Positions 56,433 to 64,000 of a stretch of 64,000 nt of DNA are shown here, one piece after another. Both the position numbers and the translations under genes were made by a program. The stretch's first letter is position 1; each line of letters begins with the position of its first letter. The stretch is from assembly GCF_029350975.1 (NCBI RefSeq), contig NZ_JARKMR010000005.1, positions 124,001-188,000 on the forward strand. The letters run 5' to 3'. The stretch comes from Maribacter zhoushanensis (lineage in GTDB: Bacteria > Bacteroidota > Bacteroidia > Flavobacteriales > Flavobacteriaceae). The notes below the pieces were generated by a model that was not told the DNA's origin, ran no database searches, and saw only the letters and a program-made list of their open reading frames with translations.

Positions 56433-56894
56433 ATGGCGGTAACACCTAGTAAAATCAATATGTTTTCATTTTTTAAACTACCGTCTGCATGGTGGTGCGG
56501 GGTACGTTTAAAAGAAATTGACAAAAACCGTTCAGTAGTGACGGTAAAGCACAGATGGTTCAATCAGAATCCGTTTAATTCCATGTTTTGGGCAGTGCAG
56601 GGTATGGCGGCAGAATTAACAACTGGGGCATTAATGATAGATCAAATTGAAGCAACAGGAAAGAAAATCTCCATGTTGGTGGCGAATAATACCGCAAATT
56701 TTTCTAAGAAAGCTACAGGTAGAATTACATTTACTTGTGAAGACGGACACTTAATTAAAGAAGCTTTGGATAAAACGATTGCAACCGGAGAAGGACAAAC
56801 CATTTGGATGAAATCTGTAGGAGTGAATACAGATGGAGTAGTGGTAAGCACATTCAAGTTTGAATGGACGGTGAGGTTAAAGCAGAAAAAATAA
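56433..56894 (+). CDS. DUF4442 hotdog-fold protein
   Basis: 153 residues, hotdog-like pattern with PSAWWCGVRLKEID, NPFNSMFWAVQGMAAELTTG and ANFSKKATG. DUF4442 proteins are related to thioesterases; no catalytic residue is firmly identified. Its end overlaps the open frame of the next gene. Confidence 0.82.
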   Translation: MAVTPSKINMFSFFKLPSAWWCGVRLKEIDKNRSVVTVKHRWFNQNPFNSMFWAVQGMAAELTTGALMIDQIEATGKKISMLVANNTANFSKKATGRITFTCEDGHLIKEALDKTIATGEGQTIWMKSVGVNTDGVVVSTFKFEWTVRLKQKK

Positions 56895-56899
56895 ATGGA

Positions 56900-57415
56900 A
56901 TGAAAGAAGGGGTACAGTTTAAGGAAACGCAAAAATTTACGCAATGGTGGTTGTGGTTGATTATACTTGCTCCAATAATTTTAGCAGTTTTGAATATTTT
57001 AAGTAGTATTCTATATGTATTTAGCGGTTTTTCTTCCGTTGATTCAGAAAATGTAAGTGTATCTTGGATATCGGGTAGGGTATCCACTATTCAATTTATC
57101 TACTTTTTAATTTATGTAGGGACCATATTATTTTTGGCATTATCTAAACTTAAAGTTGTCGTATCAAATAATGAAATAAAAATTCGTCATCTATTATTCT
57201 TCAAAAGAGTAATCAACCTAAGTGATATTAATGAGTCTAAAAATATCGATTATGATTTTGTAGGATATGGAATCAGAAAAACTAAAAAATACGGTACTGT
57301 CTATAATGTAAAGGGTAAAGAAGGAGTTGCCATAACACTGACTACTGGTAAAAAATACCTTATTGGCTCGCAAAAGTCAGAACAGTTTTTGAAATCTCTT
57401 TCAAAAAATAATTGA
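56900..57415 (+). CDS. Two-span membrane protein of unknown function
   Basis: 171 residues from ATG 56900 (MKEGVQFKETQKFTQWW). An earlier ATG at 56864 would overlap the DUF4442 gene by 31 bases and gives a less typical N-terminus. Two membrane spans (about 19-40 and 68-89), then a beta-rich PH-like part (KVVVSNNEIKIRHLLFFKRV). No family named. Confidence 0.65.
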   Translation: MKEGVQFKETQKFTQWWLWLIILAPIILAVLNILSSILYVFSGFSSVDSENVSVSWISGRVSTIQFIYFLIYVGTILFLALSKLKVVVSNNEIKIRHLLFFKRVINLSDINESKNIDYDFVGYGIRKTKKYGTVYNVKGKEGVAITLTTGKKYLIGSQKSEQFLKSLSKNN

Positions 57416-57477
57416 TTTGATGTAACAAAACGTCTACTTCCTGCAACTAATAAGCATCAATCAAAAACAATATACAA

Positions 57478-58275
57478 ATGAACGCACACGAAATAGACTA
57501 CGAGATTTTTGGAGAAGAAATGCAATACGTTGAAATAGAGCTAGACCCGCAAGAAGCAGTTGTTGCCGAAGCAGGTAGCTTTATGATGATGGATACCGAT
57601 ATTAAAATGAGTACCATTTTTGGTGATGGTAGCAACCAAGACAATAGCGTTTTAGGTAAAATATTTTCTGCTGGAAAAAGAATGTTGACCGGCGAAAGTC
57701 TGTTCATGACGGCATTTTTAAATATAGGTCAGGGTAAAAAGCAAGTAAGTTTTGCTTCTCCGTATCCTGGTAAAATTCTACCAATTGACCTTTCTGAAAT
57801 GGGTGGTCGTTTCGTTTGCCAAAAAGATGCCTTTTTATGTGCAGCACAAGGAGTATCCGTTGGCATTGAGTTTTCAAAGAAATTGGGTCGCGGACTCTTT
57901 GGTGGCGAAGGTTTCATCATGCAAAAACTAGAGGGTGACGGAATGGCTTTCGTTCATGCTGGTGGTACACTGGCAAAAAAGACTTTGGCACCTGGTGAGG
58001 TTATAAAAGTTGATACCGGTTGTATTGTAGGTTTTACCAAAGATGTAGATTACGATATTGAATTTGTAGGCGGAATAAGAAATACAGTTTTCGGTGGAGA
58101 AGGCTTATTCTTTGCAACCCTTCGTGGACCGGGAACAGTATATATTCAATCCTTACCATTCAGTCGTTTGGCAGGTAGAGTGCTGGCATCTATACCAAGA
58201 GGAGGAAAGGATAAAGGAGAAGGTAGTATTCTTGGTACGCTAGGAGATATTGTTGGTGGAGATACTAGGTTTTAA
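57478..58275 (+). CDS. TIGR00266/AIM24 family protein
   Basis: 265 residues, repeated glycine-rich beta strands. Start pattern EIFGEEMQYVEIELDPQEAV, then EAGSFMMMD and GGEGLFFATLRGPGTVYIQSLPF, all typical of TIGR00266. The fold is a trimeric beta-helix-like tryptophan-RNA-binding attenuator type; the function is unsettled. Single gene. Confidence 0.88.
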   Translation: MNAHEIDYEIFGEEMQYVEIELDPQEAVVAEAGSFMMMDTDIKMSTIFGDGSNQDNSVLGKIFSAGKRMLTGESLFMTAFLNIGQGKKQVSFASPYPGKILPIDLSEMGGRFVCQKDAFLCAAQGVSVGIEFSKKLGRGLFGGEGFIMQKLEGDGMAFVHAGGTLAKKTLAPGEVIKVDTGCIVGFTKDVDYDIEFVGGIRNTVFGGEGLFFATLRGPGTVYIQSLPFSRLAGRVLASIPRGGKDKGEGSILGTLGDIVGGDTRF

Positions 58276-58296
58276 GATTTAAGGACAAGGTAAAGA

Positions 58297-58580
58297 GTAC
58301 AAAGTAGGGGTACAAAGTGAAAAGTACAAAGTATTAAGTACTAAGTCTAAAGTTAGAAGCGTGAAAATAGAGTATAGAAAATAGACTTGTTTTGGATCAG
58401 GCATTTTAGGAGAATTAAGCGAAGCTAAATTGTAGTTTTTGCAAAAGCCAAAAGCCAAAAGCCAAAAGCCAAAAGCCAAAAGCCGAAGGTATTAAGTACG
58501 AAGTACAAAGAATATTTGAATTTGATTTTTGAGTTTGAGTTTGAGTTTGATTTTTGAACTTGACTCTTGAACTTGAGTTT
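58297..58580. repeat. Intergenic simple-repeat region
   Basis: The gene-free stretch 58276-58606 holds three kinds of repeat: GTACAAAGT at 58297, 58310 and 58324 (a partial copy at 58503), six perfect tandem copies of AAAAGCC at 58443-58484, and a degenerate TTTGAG/TTTGATTT run at 58515-58580. Seven-base units rule out a conserved protein repeat. No promoter or terminator is obvious. Confidence 0.85.
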
Positions 58581-58606
58581 ATTTTCCAACAACCAACAAC
58601 GAATAC

Positions 58607-59260
58607 ATGAGTTTCAAAAACCAGATAGAATTCCTTAAAGAATTGCAGAAAAACAATGCTAAGGAGTGGATGGATGCCAATCGTAAATGGTACAAGCAAG
58701 TACGTGATGAATACATTGATTGGCTTAATAGTATGAATAAAAGACTTGCTGATATTGATGATGAATATTATGATACTCCTGGTAAGAAGGGAATAAATCG
58801 TATTAATAATAACTTGATGTTTCATCCCAATAAACCGGTGTACAAAGACCATTTTGGAGCGGGATTTGACAAGAAACCAAAAACAGCGGATTTCTATTTT
58901 GAACTGGGAATTGAACGTTGCGTTTTCGCAGGCGGATTATGGAGACCAGAGTCTAAAGTATTACGCAGTATTCGTGATGCTATAGATTATGACGGGGAGG
59001 AATTAGTGAAAATTTTAGATAAGAAATCTTTTAAAACTCGTTTTGGAGATCTTTTTGAAGATGCGAAACTAACAAACGCACCTAAAGGATTTACCAAAGA
59101 TCATAAGCATATAGAATTGCTCAAAAACAAGACTTTTGCCGTTTTTCAAGAATTTGATACTAAAGATACCAACAAAGCTAATTTTAATGACGAGTTGATT
59201 AACGCCTATAAAGAAATGCTTCCGTTTAGGCGTTATTTGAACAAAGCGATTACAGTTTAA
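58607..59260 (+). CDS. DUF2461 family protein
   Basis: 217 residues, soluble. Recognised by NNAKEWMDANRKWYKQVRDE near the N-terminus, NRINNNLMFHPNKPVYKDHFGAG and GGLWRPESKVLRSIRDAI, the standard DUF2461 (TIGR02453) blocks. Function unknown. It converges on the M81 peptidase gene with adjacent stops. Confidence 0.88.
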   Translation: MSFKNQIEFLKELQKNNAKEWMDANRKWYKQVRDEYIDWLNSMNKRLADIDDEYYDTPGKKGINRINNNLMFHPNKPVYKDHFGAGFDKKPKTADFYFELGIERCVFAGGLWRPESKVLRSIRDAIDYDGEELVKILDKKSFKTRFGDLFEDAKLTNAPKGFTKDHKHIELLKNKTFAVFQEFDTKDTNKANFNDELINAYKEMLPFRRYLNKAITV

Positions 59261-60829
59261 TTATTCCACATCTGAAGCAGGAATCCACCTTGGTGTTAAA
59301 TCTGGCTGTGTCATTAAACTATCTAATGGAAACATTGGTCTTTTTATTCTCTTATATCCTAAACGATTCAGGTCTTGATCAACGCCTCCCGGAGTAAGCG
59401 CCATGGTCCAATCGCCACGCATATCGTACAACTCAGGTACTAGGTAGCCAATTTTCACAACTACAATATTAGCGTTTTTAGGGTTCAAACCTAAGTTGGT
59501 AAAATCGCTCATGTGGTGGTAAGGCTTTCGTTTTTTAGTCACGATAACATCAATATTCCCCACTTTTACAACGACTTCAACTTCGGCATTTGTATCGCCT
59601 TCTTTTATTGCAGTTATCGTCCCGTCCAATAATAAAGGTCCGGCGAATCTATGGTCTACGGCAGCACCTGCTTCCGCTTTAATTTTTCCGCCAACACCTA
59701 CTTCCTTTGCTTTTTCTACAAATTCTGGTCCTGGTATTGAAGCATAGATTAAGGACTTTCCGTTTTTAGATGTAAATTCTGGTCTAGCCAATAGCTCTTT
59801 CAAAGTCCAAGTTACATCACCGGCACCACCAGCGGTAGGGTTATCTCCCATATCACTAATCATGTAAGGTTTCTTATCACTTGCCAATGCCAATTTTAAA
59901 CTTTCGTCTAAGGTTGTTGTAGGTGCTACAAATTCAAATTCATTACGAACATCCCAAAAGCTTTGTGCTAATTTCTCGGCACCCTTTGCTACTTTTTCTT
60001 TATCATCACCCGTAACCATTACTACGGCATGGTTACGAGGTTCATCTGCCCAAGCATAACCAATCCAAATTGCTGCATCAATTACACCGTCTTGATCGGC
60101 AACTGTAGGTACTTTGGCATAAAGACTTTTACCTGGTTCTATACGCGTACTAGTTTTTTCTCCGGGTAATAGAATAGGTACAGGAACCCAAGCTTTAAAA
60201 GCCGGTTTCCCTTTACCGTTCTCCAACCTATCAATTAAATTGGTAACTGCTCGCTTTTTAGATTCAATAGCATCTTCATGCGGCGCCATACGGTAACAGG
60301 TGATTAAATCAGTGTGTTTAGCTAGTCGTTCAGAAACATTGCCGTGTAGATCCATAGAAGTTGAAATCAATACATCATTACCAAGAACTTTGCGAATACG
60401 AGCAATAAAATCACCTTCAGGATCATCTAGACCAACAACGCTCATTGCGCCGTGTATGTCAAAAAAGAGTCCGTCATACGGCTTGTTTTCGTCTAATAAT
60501 TGTAAACTTTTAGTCACCAAAGATTCGTATGCTTCTCGTGTAACCGTACCGCCAGGTAGTGATTTACCAACTAGCGTAGGTACCCATTCCGCTCTTTTTC
60601 TATTTACGGAGTCTGGTTGTAAAAATGGATATCTGCTAAAAACCGAGTCGCCCACTTTTGCGTGAAAAGCCTCTTCTGTAGAAAGGGCAGGTGAGAAGGT
60701 ACTACTTTCAATACCCAAACCGGCAATAGCAATTCTAGGTAGTTCTTTATGTTCGTCAGAAGCTTTGTCATCTTTACAAGAGGTTGAACAAATTAAAAGT
60801 AAAAAGGCGAAGAGGTAGAGTGGTTTCAA
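59261..60829 (-). CDS. M81 family (MlrC-like) metallopeptidase, lipoprotein-like
   Basis: 522 residues from a TTG start, with a hydrophobic N-terminus ending CSTSC. M81/MlrC blocks: GLGIESSTFSPALS, LFFDIHGAMSV with the metal-binding Asp and His, DLHGNVSERL and SDMGDNPTAGGAGD. Members hydrolyse the linearised microcystin tetrapeptide in sphingomonads, but the wider family is found in many bacteria and its substrate there is unknown. Confidence 0.88.
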   Translation of the reverse strand: MKPLYLFAFLLLICSTSCKDDKASDEHKELPRIAIAGLGIESSTFSPALSTEEAFHAKVGDSVFSRYPFLQPDSVNRKRAEWVPTLVGKSLPGGTVTREAYESLVTKSLQLLDENKPYDGLFFDIHGAMSVVGLDDPEGDFIARIRKVLGNDVLISTSMDLHGNVSERLAKHTDLITCYRMAPHEDAIESKKRAVTNLIDRLENGKGKPAFKAWVPVPILLPGEKTSTRIEPGKSLYAKVPTVADQDGVIDAAIWIGYAWADEPRNHAVVMVTGDDKEKVAKGAEKLAQSFWDVRNEFEFVAPTTTLDESLKLALASDKKPYMISDMGDNPTAGGAGDVTWTLKELLARPEFTSKNGKSLIYASIPGPEFVEKAKEVGVGGKIKAEAGAAVDHRFAGPLLLDGTITAIKEGDTNAEVEVVVKVGNIDVIVTKKRKPYHHMSDFTNLGLNPKNANIVVVKIGYLVPELYDMRGDWTMALTPGGVDQDLNRLGYKRIKRPMFPLDSLMTQPDLTPRWIPASDVE

Positions 60830-60939
60830 GGTTGTCGTAGTTTAGAGTTTGTATTGAAAAGATAACTAAAAAGAGTTTTATGGAACAATAGTTTTTGCTG
60901 GATAACGGATTTAAAGCTATTACCGTAGAAGAATAGCGG

Positions 60940-60986
60940 ACATAAGTACTTATGTTATGAATTAGGCGGTACTAGTTATATCTTTA
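60940..60986 (+). promoter_or_regulatory. Palindrome and promoter before nudK
   Basis: Perfect 16-base palindrome ACATAAGTACTTATGT at 60940-60955 and a -7-like box TATCTTTA at 60979-60986. Centre to box end is 38.5 bases, close to but not the same as the Crp/Fnr sites, and the sequence is different. Confidence 0.4.
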
Positions 60987-61011
60987 TAATCGAATTATAA
61001 ATTCAAATCAA

Positions 61012-61593
61012 TTGAAAAACGGAAGCATCAAAGACGTCGAGAAAAAATTACTTTCTGATAATTGGTATAGGTTACATAAATATACATTTAAGTATCAACG
61101 CCCAGATGGTACTTGGGAAACACAAGAGCGTGAAGCTTACGATAGGGGTAACGGGGCAGCTATTTTATTATATAGCTCTAAAAAAGGAACTATTGTTCTT
61201 ACACGCCAGTTTAGAATGCCAACATATGTGAACGGAAATGAAGACGGAATGATGATAGAGGTTTGTGCCGGACTCCTAGATGGCGATAACCCTGCCGATT
61301 GTGTACGTAAGGAAACGGAGGAAGAAACAGGATATAAAATAAGTAATGTACAGAAGGTGTTTCAAACCTACATGTCTCCGGGTTCGGTAACCGAAATCGT
61401 TTATTTATTTGTGGGCGAATATGACGATAGTATGAAAGTAAGTGAAGGTGGAGGTGCGGAAGATGAAACCGAAAATATTGAGGTATTAGAGTTAGATTTT
61501 AATGACGCTATGAAGATGGTAGCGAGAGGAGAAATCAAAGATGCCAAAACTATCATGCTGTTACAATATGCAAAACTGAACGGGTTAGTTTAA
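61012..61593 (+). CDS. nudK: NUDIX hydrolase, GDP-mannose pyrophosphatase type
   Basis: 193 residues from a TTG start; no ATG is available nearby. The Nudix box region is AGLLDGDNPADCVRKETEEETGY with Lys in place of the first Arg, as in NudK. Other NudK blocks are FRMPTYVNGNEDGMMIEVCAG and YMSPGSVTEIVYLFVGEYD. It hydrolyses GDP-mannose or related nucleotide sugars to GMP and sugar phosphate. The next gene starts six bases after its stop. Confidence 0.9.
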   Translation: MKNGSIKDVEKKLLSDNWYRLHKYTFKYQRPDGTWETQEREAYDRGNGAAILLYSSKKGTIVLTRQFRMPTYVNGNEDGMMIEVCAGLLDGDNPADCVRKETEEETGYKISNVQKVFQTYMSPGSVTEIVYLFVGEYDDSMKVSEGGGAEDETENIEVLELDFNDAMKMVARGEIKDAKTIMLLQYAKLNGLV

Positions 61594-61599
61594 TCATTG

Positions 61600-62118
61600 A
61601 TGACCGACTATAAGAATATGAAAAATGTCCATAAAGTCGGATTTGGTGGTGGATGCCATTGGTGTACCGAAGCTGTATTTATGGCGCTCAACGGAGTTGA
61701 AAAAGTAGAACAAGGTTTTATTTCCCCAAAAGAAAACCCAATAGATTTTTCCGAAGCCGTTATCGTACACTATAATGCTAGTAAAATTGATTTGAAAGAT
61801 TTAGTAGCTATTCATTTAGATACGCATAGAAGTACGGAAAATCATTCTATGCGAAATAAATATAGGTCTGCTATTTATTGCTTTAATCGCGAATTCATAC
61901 CTGTGCTGATGCAAATAATGACCGATAAGCAAGAGGAGTATAAGGGTGAATTAATAACGGCAATATTACCATTTGGTGATTTTAGATCATCTGAAGAAAG
62001 ATTCCATAATTACTATTTTAGCGATACGGAGAAGCCATTTTGTAAAACGCATATCTCGCCTAAAATTAAAATGTTGAAAGAGAAATACGCTAAAAATTTA
62101 TCTGCGAAAGTGAAATAG
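61600..62118 (+). CDS. Divergent MsrA-like protein
   Basis: 172 residues from ATG 61600. The MsrA nucleophile motif is present as GGCHWCTEAVF (Cys19, Cys22), but His replaces the Phe of GCFW, and the segment between it and SEAVIVHYN is shorter than usual; HLDTHRSTENHS and NKYRSAIYCF follow as in MsrA. Classic MsrA reduces methionine S-sulfoxide. The changed Phe, which packs against the substrate methyl, makes the substrate uncertain. Cotranscribed with nudK. Confidence 0.75.
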   Translation: MTDYKNMKNVHKVGFGGGCHWCTEAVFMALNGVEKVEQGFISPKENPIDFSEAVIVHYNASKIDLKDLVAIHLDTHRSTENHSMRNKYRSAIYCFNREFIPVLMQIMTDKQEEYKGELITAILPFGDFRSSEERFHNYYFSDTEKPFCKTHISPKIKMLKEKYAKNLSAKVK

Positions 62119-63387
62119 TCAATAGGTATCTCTTAGTGTTTTAAGCATTTGTTCCATTCTAGACCTTTCTTCCCTCGTTGACTTTCTATAATGATTGTTC
62201 ATAAAACTAAAAATCAAAGTTTTACCAGATGTTGTCAGTAGATATCCGCTAAGACAATAGTTATTGCTTAAACTACCAGATTTTGCATAGATGTAAGGTT
62301 GCCCATCACCAGCGAATCTATTCTTTAAAGTCCCGGATACTCCGCCAGTCGGAAAAATAGCAAACAAACGCTCTTTGGGAATTTGGTTATGAAGCTTATC
62401 TAAAACGCTTACCATGTTTTGTGGCGTAAATAGGTTGTAACGTGATAGTCCGGATCCATCTACCCATCTAGGGGTTTGTTTTAAATCTTTCAGTTCATTT
62501 TTTAGAATGTGAGTTCTTATCAGTTCACTGTTCAAGGTATCTTTCAATTCAGAACCAGCCAGTAGCAATAATTGTTCAGCTATAAAATTATCGCTTTCAT
62601 GCATCATTCTTACGTACAACGAATCTGAAGAAATACCGTATAAAGTCCGTTTTTTTCCAGAGGGCATAGCAACATTCATTCCTATCTTTTTATTCAATAG
62701 GTTTTCTAAAATTGATTTGGTAGTAAAGTTACTTGTGATAAATGGCGTTTCAAGAGTATCTCTAGATTGTGTGGGATAGTAAAAGGTATTAGAGAATTCA
62801 TTACGGTTATTCTTGTTTGTCAATTGAATAACACTGTCCTTAAAATAGGTAGGGGAAACTTGTAAAGCTTCATTACGATATGTCATTACAACATTACCAT
62901 GTATAGGTAAATTGCTTTTTTCTGGGGAATAGTACCATTGGTAATCATCCCAAGCCCAACCTGGTCCGTATTTTTTATCTTCAAAATTTCCAGAAGAGTA
63001 TACTAAATTATCATGCTGTTGTAAAAACTTTAAAGCAGTTGAATCTTTTAAATATGGATGTAAAAAGGACGGGTCTCCTGTTCCTTCAAAGTAGATGGAG
63101 TCGTTACGATCTATATATTTTAAAGAAGGTATTTCTGCAGGCAGTGTTTTAAGCGCAGCAAAAAGTGTAAAAATTTTAGTGTTACTGGCAGGTATAAAAT
63201 ATTTGTGGCTATTTAGATTATATAGCGTGTCTTTGGTAGTTGCATCAATAATCAAAACTCCGGTAAATTGATTTTGATAGAAAGTAGATGATAACTGTTT
63301 GTCAAAGGTTTTTGAAATCAATGATTTCTTTGAACTACATGCTGAAAATAGGATCAAAACTATTCCTAAAAAAAGAAAATTCTTCAT
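62119..63387 (-). CDS. dacB: D-Ala-D-Ala carboxypeptidase/endopeptidase, PBP4 (DacB) type
   Basis: 422 residues from ATG 63387 (MKNFLFLGIVL); the frame is open to 63420. Lipobox FSAC at Cys17. S13 family motifs: S-x2-K as Ser68-Asn-Thr-Lys71, DGSGLSRYN for S-x-N, and KSG in YAKSGSLSN. It trims peptidoglycan peptides in the periplasm. It converges on the MsrA-like gene with adjacent stops. Confidence 0.92.
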   Translation of the reverse strand: MKNFLFLGIVLILFSACSSKKSLISKTFDKQLSSTFYQNQFTGVLIIDATTKDTLYNLNSHKYFIPASNTKIFTLFAALKTLPAEIPSLKYIDRNDSIYFEGTGDPSFLHPYLKDSTALKFLQQHDNLVYSSGNFEDKKYGPGWAWDDYQWYYSPEKSNLPIHGNVVMTYRNEALQVSPTYFKDSVIQLTNKNNRNEFSNTFYYPTQSRDTLETPFITSNFTTKSILENLLNKKIGMNVAMPSGKKRTLYGISSDSLYVRMMHESDNFIAEQLLLLAGSELKDTLNSELIRTHILKNELKDLKQTPRWVDGSGLSRYNLFTPQNMVSVLDKLHNQIPKERLFAIFPTGGVSGTLKNRFAGDGQPYIYAKSGSLSNNYCLSGYLLTTSGKTLIFSFMNNHYRKSTREERSRMEQMLKTLRDTY

Positions 63388-63531
63388 GTATTCGAAATTA
63401 CAAAAATGGAAACTTATCAATGTTATAAAAATTTAACAAGTAAGTAATTACTTTAACTTTTTGTATGCAATATTAAAACTGCATTTCTGTTTACCTTTAT
63501 ACAACAACAAATCTATTAATCTAACAACAAA

Positions 63532-63729
63532 ATGTCTAAGTCTATGCTAGAGTATAGTAAAACAGTGCTTAAAAAGGTTAGTTTTGATACCTTATTATTT
63601 TGTAAAGAATTAAAGAAAGCGTTAATGACGCTGCTGCCAGAAGAGGCAGAGGAATTAAAAATCTGGTTAGAAAGTTATATAACAGATAAACCAGAATTAC
63701 ATCAAAGTTTAGTTTATTTAAAAGCATAA
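63532..63729 (+). CDS. Small conserved-type helical protein
   Basis: 65 residues, acidic at the C-terminal half, predicted all helix (EEAEELKIWLES). No known domain. It has a well-placed start, a clear promoter-sized gap upstream and a strong terminator directly after, which supports it being a real gene. Confidence 0.7.
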   Translation: MSKSMLEYSKTVLKKVSFDTLLFCKELKKALMTLLPEEAEELKIWLESYITDKPELHQSLVYLKA

Positions 63730-63732
63730 TAG

Positions 63733-63753
63733 AGAGCCACGTTAAGTGGCTCT
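63733..63753 (+). terminator. Terminator after the 65-residue gene
   Basis: Perfect stem AGAGCCAC / GTGGCTCT with a five-base loop followed by eight T (63753-63760). Confidence 0.93.
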
Positions 63754-63804
63754 TTTTTTTAGGCAACCATTTAATCTTTTTGGTATCTAGAATAAAAAAG
63801 CTCT

Positions 63805-64000
63805 ATGAACCTTAAGTTTCTATTTATATGTTTTGCATTATCATTTCTTGCTTGTGAAAGTAATGATGTAAATGATGATACACCAATTGACAATACTAAT
63901 TTAGTAGGTGAGTGGTTGTTGACAGCTTCATACGTTAGTCCTGGTGGTGCAACAGAGTGGAAAGATGTGGATAAAGGATATCGTTACTTCTTCAATGAAT
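63805..64000 (+). CDS. Lipocalin-like lipoprotein, 3' end outside window
   Basis: Starts MNLKFLFICFALSFLACES, with a lipobox ending at Cys17, and continues for 65 codons to the window edge. After an acidic linker the sequence NLVGEWLLTASYV is the typical beginning of a lipocalin-like domain. Probably an outer-membrane lipoprotein. Confidence 0.75.
   Translation, partial: MNLKFLFICFALSFLACESNDVNDDTPIDNTNLVGEWLLTASYVSPGGATEWKDVDKGYRYFFNE

Noticed and set aside
58443-58484. Tandem AAAAGCC units considered as a CRISPR array
   Set aside because: The unit is seven bases with no spacers and no cas genes are nearby.
58279-58852. Overlapping minus-strand open frames with a repeated AFGFWLL peptide
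   Set aside because: They are the translation of the seven-base repeat and run across the real DUF2461 gene on the other strand.

Overview
The window looks like the chromosome of a marine member of the Flavobacteriaceae (Bacteroidota). The evidence is: AT-rich DNA; promoters with the Bacteroidota -7 box TAnnTTTG; cbb3 oxidase genes with a fused CcoN/CcoO and a one-heme CcoP; a PadR-PspC-GIN-domain trio; many lipoproteins; a vanadium haloperoxidase; and a sulfatase, beta-galactosidase and formylglycine-generating enzyme group of the kind used on sulfated algal glycans. I see no rRNA, tRNA, CRISPR array, transposase or phage gene.

Layout. 1-2,024: end of one gene and a large membrane protein. 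2,032-17,565: a sulfur and low-oxygen block holding a split YeeE/YedE transporter, cydAB, dps, DsrE, a TsdA-type thiosulfate dehydrogenase with an outer-membrane barrel, a fatty acid hydroxylase-family protein, an HMA protein, a Tll0287-like protein, a rhodanese, two persulfide dioxygenase-rhodanese fusions, a TauE/SafE exporter, a Crp/Fnr regulator and a DUF983 protein. 17,690-32,693: hemN, two universal stress proteins, the vanadium haloperoxidase, the complete cco (cbb3) operon, ccoI and an FNR-like regulator. 32,823-36,538: rpiA, transketolase, transaldolase. 36,617-39,381: a small accessory patch (a protein with an Rx4H HEPN-type motif, an immunity-like protein and two exported proteins). 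39,493-47,904: PqqB-like hydrolase, M20 amidohydrolase, sulfatase, GH2 beta-galactosidase, FGE. 47,911-64,000: LytTR regulator, trxB, a PLP enzyme with dipeptide epimerase, the PadR-PspC-GIN operon, several small conserved families, nudK, an MsrA-like protein, a PBP4-type carboxypeptidase and a partial lipoprotein.

The main discovery candidate is a pair of interleaved Crp/Fnr regulons readable from DNA alone. Regulon A has eight copies of the palindrome GTAAC-N4-GTTAC (one is GTGAC-N4-GTCAC), in front of yeeE, cydAB, tsdA, the fatty acid hydroxylase, both persulfide dioxygenase fusions, tauE, and the divergent pair DUF983-regulator/hemN. The regulator at 16,476-17,108 sits inside its own regulon and carries a Cys-Cys pair. 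Regulon B has a TGA(C/T)-N4-GTCA palindrome in front of the cco operon, ccoI, the FNR-like gene and a universal stress gene. In 12 of the 13 promoters the palindrome centre lies exactly 36.5 bases from the 3' end of a -7-like box, and in the other one 35.5, which is class II activator geometry. Together the regulon A genes read as a sulfide/persulfide response: oxidise persulfide, move sulfite or thiosulfate, oxidise thiosulfate, and respire through a sulfide-tolerant bd oxidase. The inducing signal is inference.
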